Assembly (NCBI GenBank): GCA_944325555.1
Contig: CALVAN010000003.1
Coordinates: 1-64,000 of the forward strand
Source: Candidatus Gastranaerophilales bacterium
GTDB lineage: Bacteria > Cyanobacteriota > Vampirovibrionia > Gastranaerophilales > Gastranaerophilaceae
Direction: 5' to 3'
DNA length: 64,000 bases
A program made the position numbers and the translations under genes. The notes under the pieces are model-generated. The model worked only from the letters and a program-made list of their open reading frames with translations. It had not been told where the DNA came from and searched no databases. Below, in pieces: positions 8,453 to 16,031 of this stretch (the first letter of the stretch is position 1; every line of letters begins with the position of its first letter).

Positions 8453-9676
8453 ATGGCAGATAAATCTGCATCTCAACCAATAACTGCATTTGAAAAAATA
8501 GAAAAGTCTGAACTCAAACGTATAGAAATTTCGCAGCTTCCTAAAGAGATACCTGATTTTAAAAATACCTTCGAATCCAAGGATTCAATTATCAAAAAAT
8601 GGCTGACGGATTGGATTGTGTCGGGTTTAAAAAAGGGCGGGCTAAAGCCTAACTCTTTACTCCCTAAAAAACAGGATATTGCATATTATCTCGGAGTAAG
8701 CGTTGGAACTGTCCAAAATGCGGTAAGATGCGTTGAAGATGCCGGTTTTTTAGAGTCAAAACAACGTATAGGTACAATTATTAAAGGTTCGGGTGCGTCT
8801 GATCCTATTATAAGAAAGGCCTCGTCTAAAAGAGAAAAAGTCATTACGCAAATAAAAAAATATATTGTGGAAAATAAAATTCAAACCGGCGAATCTTTGC
8901 CTTCAGCCCGTTTTCTTTCTGCAGAAATAGGCAACTCAACAAATACAATAAGACTTGCACTTGATTTTCTGGCGGCGCAGGGTATTATTGAAGCCAAGGC
9001 TTTTCGTTCCAATGATTCCAACTGGATACTCAAAAGACAGCCGGAGTTTTCTGAAACAGAAGCCGCAGTTTTGCAAAACGAAACGGATTCAATTACTGCT
9101 GATACTCTTGTTTATAAAGTTGAAAGAGAGCTAAAAGATTACATAAAAGAAAACTACAAAATCGGTGACAGGCTGCCTGCGCATCAGGAATTGTCGGAAA
9201 TTCTTAAAGTAAGTATAAAAACAGTACATGATGCAATGAAAACACTCATAGACGAGGGTTATCTCTTGGCAAGACGCGGCCGTTACGGCACTACAATAAT
9301 TAAAATTCCGTCTGATGCGGCAACTCAAAATATTATGCAGCCTCTTAACGAAACCTCAATATTTGCTTCTGCAGCAGAGGCGGCATTCTACAGCTATCAA
9401 AAAATAGAAAATGAAATCAGAAAATTTATTATATCAAATTATGAAATCGGTGATAAACTGCCATCAATGGACGATTTATCCAAACAGTTTGATGTTTCTT
9501 CCAATACAATAAGAAAAGCTTTGCAGAATTTATCGAAGCAGGGAATTGTTAATTTTTCCAGAGGCAGATACGGCGGTACTTTTGTTGTTGATTTGCCGGA
9601 AGATGATACGGAAGAATCTTTCAGATGGCTTGCTGTAAGTTCTGATTATACAATTTCTTATGATAATGAAAATTAA
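8453..9676 (+). CDS. Multi-domain GntR-type regulator with four winged helices
   Basis: This protein of about 407 residues is built from four successive GntR-type winged helix-turn-helix domains and little else. They lie at roughly residues 40-110, 120-185, 220-285 and 320-385. Each has the family pattern of a first helix, G[DE].LP, a recognition helix (VSVGTVQNAVRCVEDAGFL, NSTNTIRLALDFLAAQGII, VSIKTVHDAMKTLIDEGYL, VSSNTIRKALQNLSKQGIV) and a wing. No effector-binding domain (FCD, UTRA or MocR aminotransferase) is present. The start is at 8453 because GGAGG lies nine bases before it. It should bind long or multiple DNA sites; targets are unknown. The next gene starts 27 bp downstream. Confidence 0.85.
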   Translation: MADKSASQPITAFEKIEKSELKRIEISQLPKEIPDFKNTFESKDSIIKKWLTDWIVSGLKKGGLKPNSLLPKKQDIAYYLGVSVGTVQNAVRCVEDAGFLESKQRIGTIIKGSGASDPIIRKASSKREKVITQIKKYIVENKIQTGESLPSARFLSAEIGNSTNTIRLALDFLAAQGIIEAKAFRSNDSNWILKRQPEFSETEAAVLQNETDSITADTLVYKVERELKDYIKENYKIGDRLPAHQELSEILKVSIKTVHDAMKTLIDEGYLLARRGRYGTTIIKIPSDAATQNIMQPLNETSIFASAAEAAFYSYQKIENEIRKFIISNYEIGDKLPSMDDLSKQFDVSSNTIRKALQNLSKQGIVNFSRGRYGGTFVVDLPEDDTEESFRWLAVSSDYTISYDNEN

Positions 9677-9703
9677 TACTCTTACAAATTGAGTGCTTAT
9701 TTT

Positions 9704-10408
9704 ATGACTCCTATTTCACCTGTATATGCAAATATGTCTTCTTTGTTAACAAAATGCAAATGGAATACCCCGCCAAATGCACAGCGTAACGACGGTATAA
9801 ATTTCCAAAAGGATTTGCCTTGGGTTCGTGACAATGTTTTGACCACGGCTTTGTCTGAAGTTAATGAACTGACTTTTGCTCCTGAGGATATAAGGTATAT
9901 GGAAGGTATAGGAATTTATCTTCCTTTCAAATCTGGTAAAGAATGTGTAGATTTTATAGAAAAAGAAAATATAAGGTTATACTTTGCCAAACCTTTTGAA
10001 AAAGGGGTGCATGCACAGTATAGTTTTGATAGAAATGCAATTATGATAAATAAAAAATATCAAAACACAAAGGATTTTGCTGTTATGCTTGCAATAGGCG
10101 AGGCTATTTTGCATGAAGCGGGGCACGCTAAAGATAAAGACGGTCAAAGTTCTGTCCAGGAGGAGTTAAACTTCTTGGGGATGAACGCAGTTGCACATCG
10201 TGCTTTTATAAAAAAGTACGGAAAAGTTTTTTCCAATTCAACTGCACCTATTGTAGCGGACGGGGTCAGCATATATGAAAAACTGTTTTTTGATCCTGAT
10301 CCGGATAAAAAACGCCTTATAGCTCGTATGAAGGAAAAATACGGTGATTTGCCCTCCGGCGACAGGTTGCATCCGCCGGGGAAAATTGCCAGAGCTGTTT
10401 TGCAATAA
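9704..10408 (+). CDS. Putative HExxH metalloprotease-like protein
   Basis: The protein has 235 residues from the ATG at 9704 (a TTG at 9689 is possible; neither has a clear ribosome site). The visible motif is a zinc-binding HEAGH in AILHEAGHAKDKDG near residue 140, followed by an acidic SVQEELNF that could supply the third ligand, so a gluzincin-type peptidase fold is plausible. There is no signal peptide. It lies just downstream of the four-winged-helix regulator on the same strand and is probably co-transcribed. Protease activity is inferred from the motif alone. Confidence 0.6.
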   Translation: MTPISPVYANMSSLLTKCKWNTPPNAQRNDGINFQKDLPWVRDNVLTTALSEVNELTFAPEDIRYMEGIGIYLPFKSGKECVDFIEKENIRLYFAKPFEKGVHAQYSFDRNAIMINKKYQNTKDFAVMLAIGEAILHEAGHAKDKDGQSSVQEELNFLGMNAVAHRAFIKKYGKVFSNSTAPIVADGVSIYEKLFFDPDPDKKRLIARMKEKYGDLPSGDRLHPPGKIARAVLQ

Positions 10409-10517
10409 TTGTTATAAATACACTAAATGTTAAGATGTGTAACGATACAAAACTTAAAAACTGCTATATTTTTAGCAAAAATTTACCTTTACAACTTTTA
10501 CATTTATAGTAAATTTA

Positions 10518-10547
10518 ATGACAAACATGGGCGAAGTGTGTTATAAT
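10518..10547 (+). promoter_or_regulatory. Promoter of the 52-residue peptide gene
   Basis: ATGACA (10518-10523) and TATAAT (10542-10547) are separated by 18 bp. They lie about 75 bp upstream of the small gene at 10625. Confidence 0.65.
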
Positions 10548-10624
10548 AAATTTCATAGGTCTAGGTTTGATTTATATATAATTGTGTTTATTTAATCCCA
10601 AAAATCCAAAAAAGGAGGCCAACC

Positions 10625-10783
10625 ATGTCCACAAAAACTGCATCACAGGAAGAAAAAAAGGTTAAATCCAAATTTAATGATGAATTCGAATGTTATCTGA
10701 AAAGACAATGCTTGAAAACAACATTTAACGGACTTGAGCTTGAAACTTTCAGTTGGTACAAAAAGATGTTAGGTTTAGTATAA
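10625..10783 (+). CDS. 52-residue small protein
   Basis: This short gene has a near-perfect ribosome site (GGAGG, 10614-10618, six bases before the ATG), a consensus promoter upstream and a terminator downstream, so it is very likely expressed. The peptide begins MSTKTASQEEKKVKSK, a charged and probably disordered head. It then has an amphipathic segment with two cysteines (FECYLKRQCLKTTFNG) and ends WYKKMLGLV. I do not recognise it. The strong expression signals suggest an abundant product. Confidence 0.75.
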   Translation: MSTKTASQEEKKVKSKFNDEFECYLKRQCLKTTFNGLELETFSWYKKMLGLV

Positions 10784-10812
10784 TCTGCATTTTTACAAAC
10801 ATATATTAATAA

Positions 10813-10836
10813 AGAGGGATAAAACCCTCTTTTTTA
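10813..10836. terminator. Terminator after the 52-residue gene
   Basis: AGAGGG pairs with CCCTCT around a six-base loop, followed by TTTTTT on the plus strand. It also sits just past the 3' end of the convergent pilin-like gene and may serve both. Confidence 0.8.
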
Positions 10837-10864
10837 ATAATTATGTGGAGTTGCATTTGGAATG

Positions 10865-11509
10865 TTAAAATTTTCCGCCACGAAGGTAATACTCTGAGCA
10901 GCTCATACCGCTAGAGTGACCGTTACATTCTTTTTCAAGTTTGTCACTGTCTGTTTCTTCAGATCCAAATGCTGATATACCGTTTTTATACAGATAAAGA
11001 CCGAATATATCTCTGCCAATGCGATTTGGCGGTTTTATCCCGTTCATATCGAATAATACTGAAGCACAAGGTGTTGTTTCTGTGCAGTTGCAATTTAACC
11101 ATTTAAAGCCAACTATGTTGCCATTTTCCTGATATGCAAACAGCTTTGTGAATATATTTGATTGCATCGGAATTTGTGAGCCGTTTTTAAATTTGTAGTG
11201 ATATGATTTTAAACTTTTTGTATTTCTGCTCAAATCAACATTTAAATATGGGCTTATTATTTTAAAAATTTCGTTTTCTTTGTCTTCGACATTACTTTTG
11301 CAAACCGAACGTATAAGCTCTGCATCACTTATATTAAACACCTCAAAGTTTGTTTGTGCTTCTAAAAATAATCTTTTCCAATTTGCAATAATTCTTGCTT
11401 CCTTTGAATTGTTAAATATAGTAGGAAGGCAGAGTATGACTGTGGTCACAAGAAGACAAACCACAATCATAATTTCTACCATATTAAAAGCTTTAAGTCG
11501 TTTATTCAT
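10865..11509 (-). CDS. Type IV pilin-like / pseudopilin protein
   Basis: The N-terminus is a class III prepilin signal: a short basic leader MNKRLKA, then FNMVEIMIVV with the conserved Glu at mature position 5 and a 20-residue hydrophobic helix. Cleavage would fall after Ala rather than the usual Gly. The 180-residue soluble part contains several cysteines (NCNCTETTPCAS, ECNGHSSGMSC) that could form disulfides. The start at 11509 is one base past the stop of the PHP gene, so it is translationally linked to it. It could serve a type IV pilus or type II secretion system, but no assembly gene is nearby. Confidence 0.75.
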   Translation of the reverse strand: MNKRLKAFNMVEIMIVVCLLVTTVILCLPTIFNNSKEARIIANWKRLFLEAQTNFEVFNISDAELIRSVCKSNVEDKENEIFKIISPYLNVDLSRNTKSLKSYHYKFKNGSQIPMQSNIFTKLFAYQENGNIVGFKWLNCNCTETTPCASVLFDMNGIKPPNRIGRDIFGLYLYKNGISAFGSEETDSDKLEKECNGHSSGMSCSEYYLRGGKF

Positions 11510-11510
11510 A

Positions 11511-12377
11511 TTATCTTGCCAAATCAAGCTGCTTTTTTTCCTGCATTAATTTGTCATAAATCCATTCGGGAATAAAGTTTTTTCCAAGGATAATCTGACC
11601 GTTGTTCGGGTTTGGTGCATGAAAGTCAGACCCGCCGGTTATAATCAGTCCATTCTTCTCTGCGATAGTTGAATAGTATTCTACCATTGCCGGAGAGTGT
11701 TTTCTATGGTATGCCTCTACCCCGCGCAATCCGTAGTGCATAAACTCTTTTATAAGACTTTCTGCATCTTCAACATCAAACGGGTGAGCAAATACCGGAA
11801 TCCCGCCTGCATCATAGATGATTTCTATTGCTTCGTGCGGAGAAACCGTCTTTCTTTGAACGTAAACATCTGATTCATCGTTAATATATTTGCTGTAAGC
11901 CTCAATAACACTGTTTGTTCCGCCGGCCATTGTAATTGCTTTAGCAATATGCGGACGTCCTATACTTCCGCCAGGCGCAACCAGACCTTTAAGTTTTTCA
12001 AATGTAATATGTATTCCTTCTTTTTTGTTTAAAAGATGAATAATTTCTTCTGCCTGCTCTACACGTGCTTTTTGTTGAGTTTTGAGCATTTCCTGAAAAT
12101 CATTGTCATCACGGTTCATAAAATAGCCCAAAATGTGAATTTCCGTATCTTTATAAATCGTGTTAATTTCTACCCCCGGAAGAATTTCCAGCGGCGGTGT
12201 TCCTTTTTCTTTTGCGATTTTTTGAGCGTAATCTACAGCTATAGGATAAGCAAGAACGTTATCGTGATCAGTAATCGCAATAGCATTCAAGCCTGCGTCA
12301 ATAGCAGTATCCACAATCTTTTCGGGACTAAAAACGCCATCCGAATAGATTGTGTGAATGTGTAAATCGACTTTCAC
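11511..12377 (-). CDS. PHP-domain phosphoesterase (RNase AM / nucleotide phosphatase type)
   Basis: The 288-residue protein is a PHP-family metal-dependent phosphoesterase. The metal ligands are all visible: DLHIHTIYSDG at the N-terminus, ITDHDN, PGVEIN, GRPHIAKA, PVFAHPFDVED and GGSDFHA. Relatives of this length (TrpH/YciV) remove 5' nucleotides from RNA or dephosphorylate 3',5'-bisphosphonucleotides. It lies 15 bp downstream of the ymdB-like gene, in the same run as RNase Y, so a role in RNA turnover fits. Which substrate it uses is not decided by sequence. Confidence 0.85.
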   Translation of the reverse strand: MKVDLHIHTIYSDGVFSPEKIVDTAIDAGLNAIAITDHDNVLAYPIAVDYAQKIAKEKGTPPLEILPGVEINTIYKDTEIHILGYFMNRDDNDFQEMLKTQQKARVEQAEEIIHLLNKKEGIHITFEKLKGLVAPGGSIGRPHIAKAITMAGGTNSVIEAYSKYINDESDVYVQRKTVSPHEAIEIIYDAGGIPVFAHPFDVEDAESLIKEFMHYGLRGVEAYHRKHSPAMVEYYSTIAEKNGLIITGGSDFHAPNPNNGQIILGKNFIPEWIYDKLMQEKKQLDLAR

Positions 12378-12392
12378 CTTTCTATCCTTTCT

Positions 12393-13223
12393 TCATGTCT
12401 GTACCTCACTAATATTTTTTATATAATTAATTCTTTTAATACTTTGAGCTTGCCCTGAAACGGCGTCAAAGCACATACTGACAGCATTAAGTTCCAGTAC
12501 GGGAGTTTCTGCAACATCAAATCTTTCCGGAATACTTGTAATCAATCGTTTTAAAGATGGTTCATAAGCCATACCGATTACAGAATCAAATGCGCCGCAA
12601 AAACCTGCGTCAGATATGTAGGCTGTGTAATTATTTATAATCTTTTCATCAGCTGTTTGAACATGGGTATGAGTGCCTAAAACCGCACTAACCTTATGTT
12701 CGGAACAAAATTTTGCAAAGCATATTTTTTCTGCCGTTGCTTCTGCATGAAAATCAATAATAACTATAGGAGCTTCTTCTTTAATTTTTTCAATTTCAGT
12801 TTCCACAATTTCCCACGGTGAATCCACCGGAGTCATAAATGTTCTGCCCAACAGATTCATAACCGCAATTTTTGTGTTTAGAACATCAAAAATTCTGTAC
12901 CCGACCCCGTAAGTACCTTTAGGATAGTTCATTGGCCTAATTAATCTGTCGGAATTATTAATATAAGAATAAATATCTTTTTTATCCCAGATGTGATTGC
13001 CGGAAGTAAAGCAATTTATGCCGTATGAGGCAAGGTCGTTATGATTTTTTTCAGTAAGTCCGAACCCGTGGGACGCATTTTCAACATTTGCAATAATAAA
13101 ATCATAAACATTATTTTCATTGGCTCGTAAGTCGTCCAGAAAATGCTTAACAGCATTACGTCCCGGACGACCAACTATATCGCCAATAAATAATACTTTT
13201 ATTTGTTCGTTTTCTGTTGTCAT
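12393..13223 (-). CDS. ymdB: YmdB-family metallophosphoesterase
   Basis: This 276-residue protein matches the YmdB/TIGR00282 family, binuclear-metal phosphoesterases with 2',3'-cyclic nucleotide phosphodiesterase activity. The motifs are FIGDIVGRPGR, NVENASHGFG, SGNHIWDKK, IDFHAEATAEK and LGTHTHVQTAD. In many bacteria this gene directly follows rny, as here (24-bp gap). It continues into the PHP gene 15 bp on, giving an rny-ymdB-php cluster that would process RNA ends. Confidence 0.93.
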   Translation of the reverse strand: MTTENEQIKVLFIGDIVGRPGRNAVKHFLDDLRANENNVYDFIIANVENASHGFGLTEKNHNDLASYGINCFTSGNHIWDKKDIYSYINNSDRLIRPMNYPKGTYGVGYRIFDVLNTKIAVMNLLGRTFMTPVDSPWEIVETEIEKIKEEAPIVIIDFHAEATAEKICFAKFCSEHKVSAVLGTHTHVQTADEKIINNYTAYISDAGFCGAFDSVIGMAYEPSLKRLITSIPERFDVAETPVLELNAVSMCFDAVSGQAQSIKRINYIKNISEVQT

Positions 13224-13247
13224 ATTTGCCTGCGCATACAGGTCAAA

Positions 13248-14777
13248 TCATTTTGCGATTTCTGTAGTTCTGATTTCACGTACAACCGTGACTCTGATTT
13301 GACCCGGATAATCGAGTTCTTCTTCAATACGCTTAGCAATATCACGGGCTAACTTTGCGCTGGCTAAATCATCAAACATGTCAGGTTGAACAATAATTCT
13401 AACCTCACGACCCGCCTGTACGGCAAAAGACTGTTTAATACCTTCATAGCTTGAAGCTATTTCTTCAATTTTTTTAAGTCTTTTGATATAGATTTCAAGA
13501 GTATCTCGTCTTGAACCGGGACGTCCGGCTGATATAGCATCTGCAAGTTTTACCAAAACTGCTTCAATCGTATTTGCGGTAACATCGTCGTGGTGAGCTT
13601 CAATTGCGTGCACAATTTCTTCTTTTTCACCATAACGTCTGGCAAGTTCGACACCAAGTTCAATATGTGTTCCATCTTGAGTTTGGTCTACTGCCTTGCC
13701 TATGTCGTGGAGAAGTCCGGCTCGTTTTGCAACCTGAATGTTTGCACCGAGTTCGGCTGCAAGCATCCCTGCAATGTGTCCTACTTCCAGTGAGTGTTTT
13801 AAAACATTTTGACCGTAGCTTGTTCTGTAATACAAGCGTCCGAGCGTTTTAATTAACTCTTTATGAAGGTTCAAAACGCCCATGTCAACTGCAGCGTTTT
13901 CGCCTTCTTTTTTAATTTTTTCTTCAATTTCTTCCTGAGCTTTTTCCACCATTTCTTCAATTCTTACAGGGTGGATACGGCCATCGGATATGAGTTTTTC
14001 CAATGCAACTTTGGCAACTTCACGTCTAACCGGGTCGAAACTTGAAAGTACAACAGCTTCCGGAGTATCATCAATAATCAGGTCAACGCCGGTAAGTGTT
14101 TCCAAAGTTCTGATATTACGTCCTTCACGACCAATAATACGACCTTTCATTTCGTCAGACGGAAGATTCACTACAGACACAGTGGATTCCACAACCTGAT
14201 CAATGGCACATCTTTGCATTGTTGTTGAAAGGATATCCTGTGCTGTTTGTTTTGCGGCTTCTTTAATTTTAATTTCGTTTTCTCTGATTAATTGCATTTG
14301 TTCCTGTTGAAGGTCCTGTTTTAGTTGTTCCATCAACATATGTCTTGCCTCATCACGGGACATTCCTGCAATTTTTTCAGTTTCTTCAATTTGTTTTGCA
14401 ATTAAGTCTGCCAGATAGTCTTCTTTTTCGAGAAGTTCATCCATTTTTTTCTGAACGGCGAATTCTTTTTCAGTAGCTTCTTGCAGTTTATCTTCAAGCA
14501 TATCTTCTTTTTTGATAAGCTTGTCTTCTGCTCTTTGCAAATCCTGACGACGTTCTCTAACTTCATCGTCAAATTTTTCACGTTCAATGTGCAATGCTTC
14601 TTTTGCCTGAATCATTGCTTCTTTTTTTAAAAGGCTTTCTTTTTCTTCTGTTTCTTTAGAAAGCTGCTCGTATAGAGCCTGCACTGTCTTTTTCTTCTGC
14701 ATTGCGGCAAAGGCTAATGCGCCCAAACCAACGGCTGCGAGAAGGGCAATTATCAAGAGTGCGGTTAATAAAGTCAT
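13248..14777 (-). CDS. rny: Ribonuclease Y
   Basis: RNase Y is a membrane-anchored endoribonuclease that starts mRNA decay. The 509-residue protein has the expected order: one N-terminal transmembrane helix (residues 4-25), a long Glu/Lys-rich coiled coil to about residue 190, a KH domain with [15 protein letters not shown] near residue 216, and an HD domain with [10 protein letters not shown] and LLHDIGKA near residues 335-365. It heads the rny-ymdB-PHP-pseudopilin run. The family's length is about 510-520 residues, so it is intact. Confidence 0.97.
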   Translation of the reverse strand: MTLLTALLIIALLAAVGLGALAFAAMQKKKTVQALYEQLSKETEEKESLLKKEAMIQAKEALHIEREKFDDEVRERRQDLQRAEDKLIKKEDMLEDKLQEATEKEFAVQKKMDELLEKEDYLADLIAKQIEETEKIAGMSRDEARHMLMEQLKQDLQQEQMQLIRENEIKIKEAAKQTAQDILSTTMQRCAIDQVVESTVSVVNLPSDEMKGRIIGREGRNIRTLETLTGVDLIIDDTPEAVVLSSFDPVRREVAKVALEKLISDGRIHPVRIEEMVEKAQEEIEEKIKKEGENAAVDMGVLNLHKELIKTLGRLYYRTSYGQNVLKHSLEVGHIAGMLAAELGANIQVAKRAGLLHDIGKAVDQTQDGTHIELGVELARRYGEKEEIVHAIEAHHDDVTANTIEAVLVKLADAISAGRPGSRRDTLEIYIKRLKKIEEIASSYEGIKQSFAVQAGREVRIIVQPDMFDDLASAKLARDIAKRIEEELDYPGQIRVTVVREIRTTEIAK

Positions 14778-15027
14778 TGTGTCGATTGTCCTGTACCTCT
14801 TATTCTATATATACACATACTCAAATGCGCCAACCTTTATTTGCGGTGCATTCGGGCTAAATATTTATGTATAAAATTAATGATTTATAAATTCATATTT
14901 AATTATTAATTCTTTTATATATTAAGCTAAAATTATAGTAGCATATTTTTTATAATTTTAAAAGAAAAATTTTTTGCTCAAAAAGCCTTTTTAAAGCCAA
15001 AAATTGCCGACACAAGTAAATTTGTTT

Positions 15028-15750
15028 TTAACTTTTTTTAAACCAATTTAAGCAGAAACTGTGAAATCCTTTTTTATCGTATAAAAATAAATCTTCTGAG
15101 TGAATTCCGTTTTCATATAGTACAAAATCTTTTTCACATTCTGCGAGATTATATAGTTTTTCCGTATGCCAGAAACAAACGGTAGGGTCTTTTTTACCTG
15201 CCAAAAATAGTGAAGGAATTTTTAGTTTTTTTATTTCAGCAGCAGGTTTTTCTTTTTTTAGCGGAATTAAATGCGGGCGTATCGATAAAAATCTGGAAAG
15301 TTCAAATTTTTTAAAAGTTTCTCCCCAGGCTTCTTTTTTCCACATTTTGTTTTCTATTTTGTCAAAATCACAAGGTACCGAAACAAAAATTGCTCTGTCC
15401 GCATTATTATATTTTGCTTGATGGATTAAAGCAATCATTGCACCGAGAGAAAAACCGATTACAAACACTTTTTTATAACCTTTGGCTTTAGCAAATTTTA
15501 TAACTTCATCCATATCTGATTCTTCTTTTGCCCCGAAGGTGTACAGACCTTTTGATTTTCCGTGTCCTCGAAAATCAAAGGATATAACATCAAAGTTATC
15601 TAAAAATGAATTGGCAATTTCAACAAAAGATTTTGAATCTTTTGTCATGCACCACCCCGGAGCAATAATCACAACGGAATCAAAGCCGTTGTGATAATAA
15701 TTTGCTGCGATTTTTATATTGTCTTTTGTTGTTAATTGTATGTTTTCCAT
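15028..15750 (-). CDS. Alpha/beta hydrolase (serine hydrolase)
   Basis: This cytosolic protein of about 240 residues has the alpha/beta-hydrolase fold. The nucleophile elbow is GFSLGAM, the acid is the Asp in AGKKDPTV, and the base is the His in ENGIHSEDLF. An oxyanion-hole segment IAPGWCMTKDS lies near the start. It resembles lysophospholipase or acyl-transfer hydrolases; the substrate is unknown. The start at 15750 (MENIQLTTKDN) is preferred because the longer frame runs into the structured RNA element just upstream. Confidence 0.85.
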   Translation of the reverse strand: MENIQLTTKDNIKIAANYYHNGFDSVVIIAPGWCMTKDSKSFVEIANSFLDNFDVISFDFRGHGKSKGLYTFGAKEESDMDEVIKFAKAKGYKKVFVIGFSLGAMIALIHQAKYNNADRAIFVSVPCDFDKIENKMWKKEAWGETFKKFELSRFLSIRPHLIPLKKEKPAAEIKKLKIPSLFLAGKKDPTVCFWHTEKLYNLAECEKDFVLYENGIHSEDLFLYDKKGFHSFCLNWFKKS

Positions 15751-15762
15751 TCTTTTATTATT

Positions 15763-15939
15763 TGTCTGAGTGGGACCTCGCTTGTAGGAGTGGTACACGG
15801 AGTGCGAGTGGCGCCGAGTCTAGCATCTTACGGAAGTGACCCCATGCACTTGTTGCGGGTACCCTTGTTGTATAGCCAATATTGTACTTGTTTATTGTAC
15901 CCGTTCAATAAGTTGTCGGGGTCAGTTGACTATATGAAA
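15763..15939 (+). ncRNA. Structured RNA candidate, copy 1
   Basis: A 177-bp block recurs at 30874-31050 with about 13 differences. It is much richer in G+C than its surroundings. The central stem CGGGTAC (15856-15862) / GTACCCG (15897-15903) is replaced in copy 2 by CCGGTGC / GCACCGG: two full compensatory pair changes. Other stems conserved in both copies are CTCGC/GCGAG and AAGTG/CACTT, the latter with an ACCCCATG loop. The strand is uncertain. The plus strand is chosen because GACCTCG can pair with CGGGGTC through a G-T, and because the downstream flanks are similar. I do not recognise a known RNA family. Confidence 0.65.
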
Positions 15940-16015
15940 TATAAAAAATTTTTTAAAACATTAATAGTTTTTATTTATAATATTATAATAATAGTTATAT
16001 ATTTTTGATTTATGA

Positions 16016-16021
16016 TATAAT
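16016..16021 (+). promoter_or_regulatory. -10 box close to the sensor kinase start
   Basis: A consensus TATAAT ends only 10 bases before the ATG at 16032, and no ribosome site is seen. If used, the transcript would be nearly leaderless. Confidence 0.4.
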
Positions 16022-16031
16022 TCTTTTTGTA

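Noticed and set aside
15763-15939. Identification of the repeated RNA as 6S, tmRNA, SRP or RNase P RNA
   Set aside because: None of the conserved motifs of these RNAs is present, and two near-identical copies in intergenic sites are not expected for them.
15736-16008. Plus-strand reading frame across structured RNA copy 1 (and its match at 30901-31098)
   Set aside because: The two frames match only because the RNA blocks match. The differences between copies follow RNA pairing, not codon positions, and no ribosome site is present.
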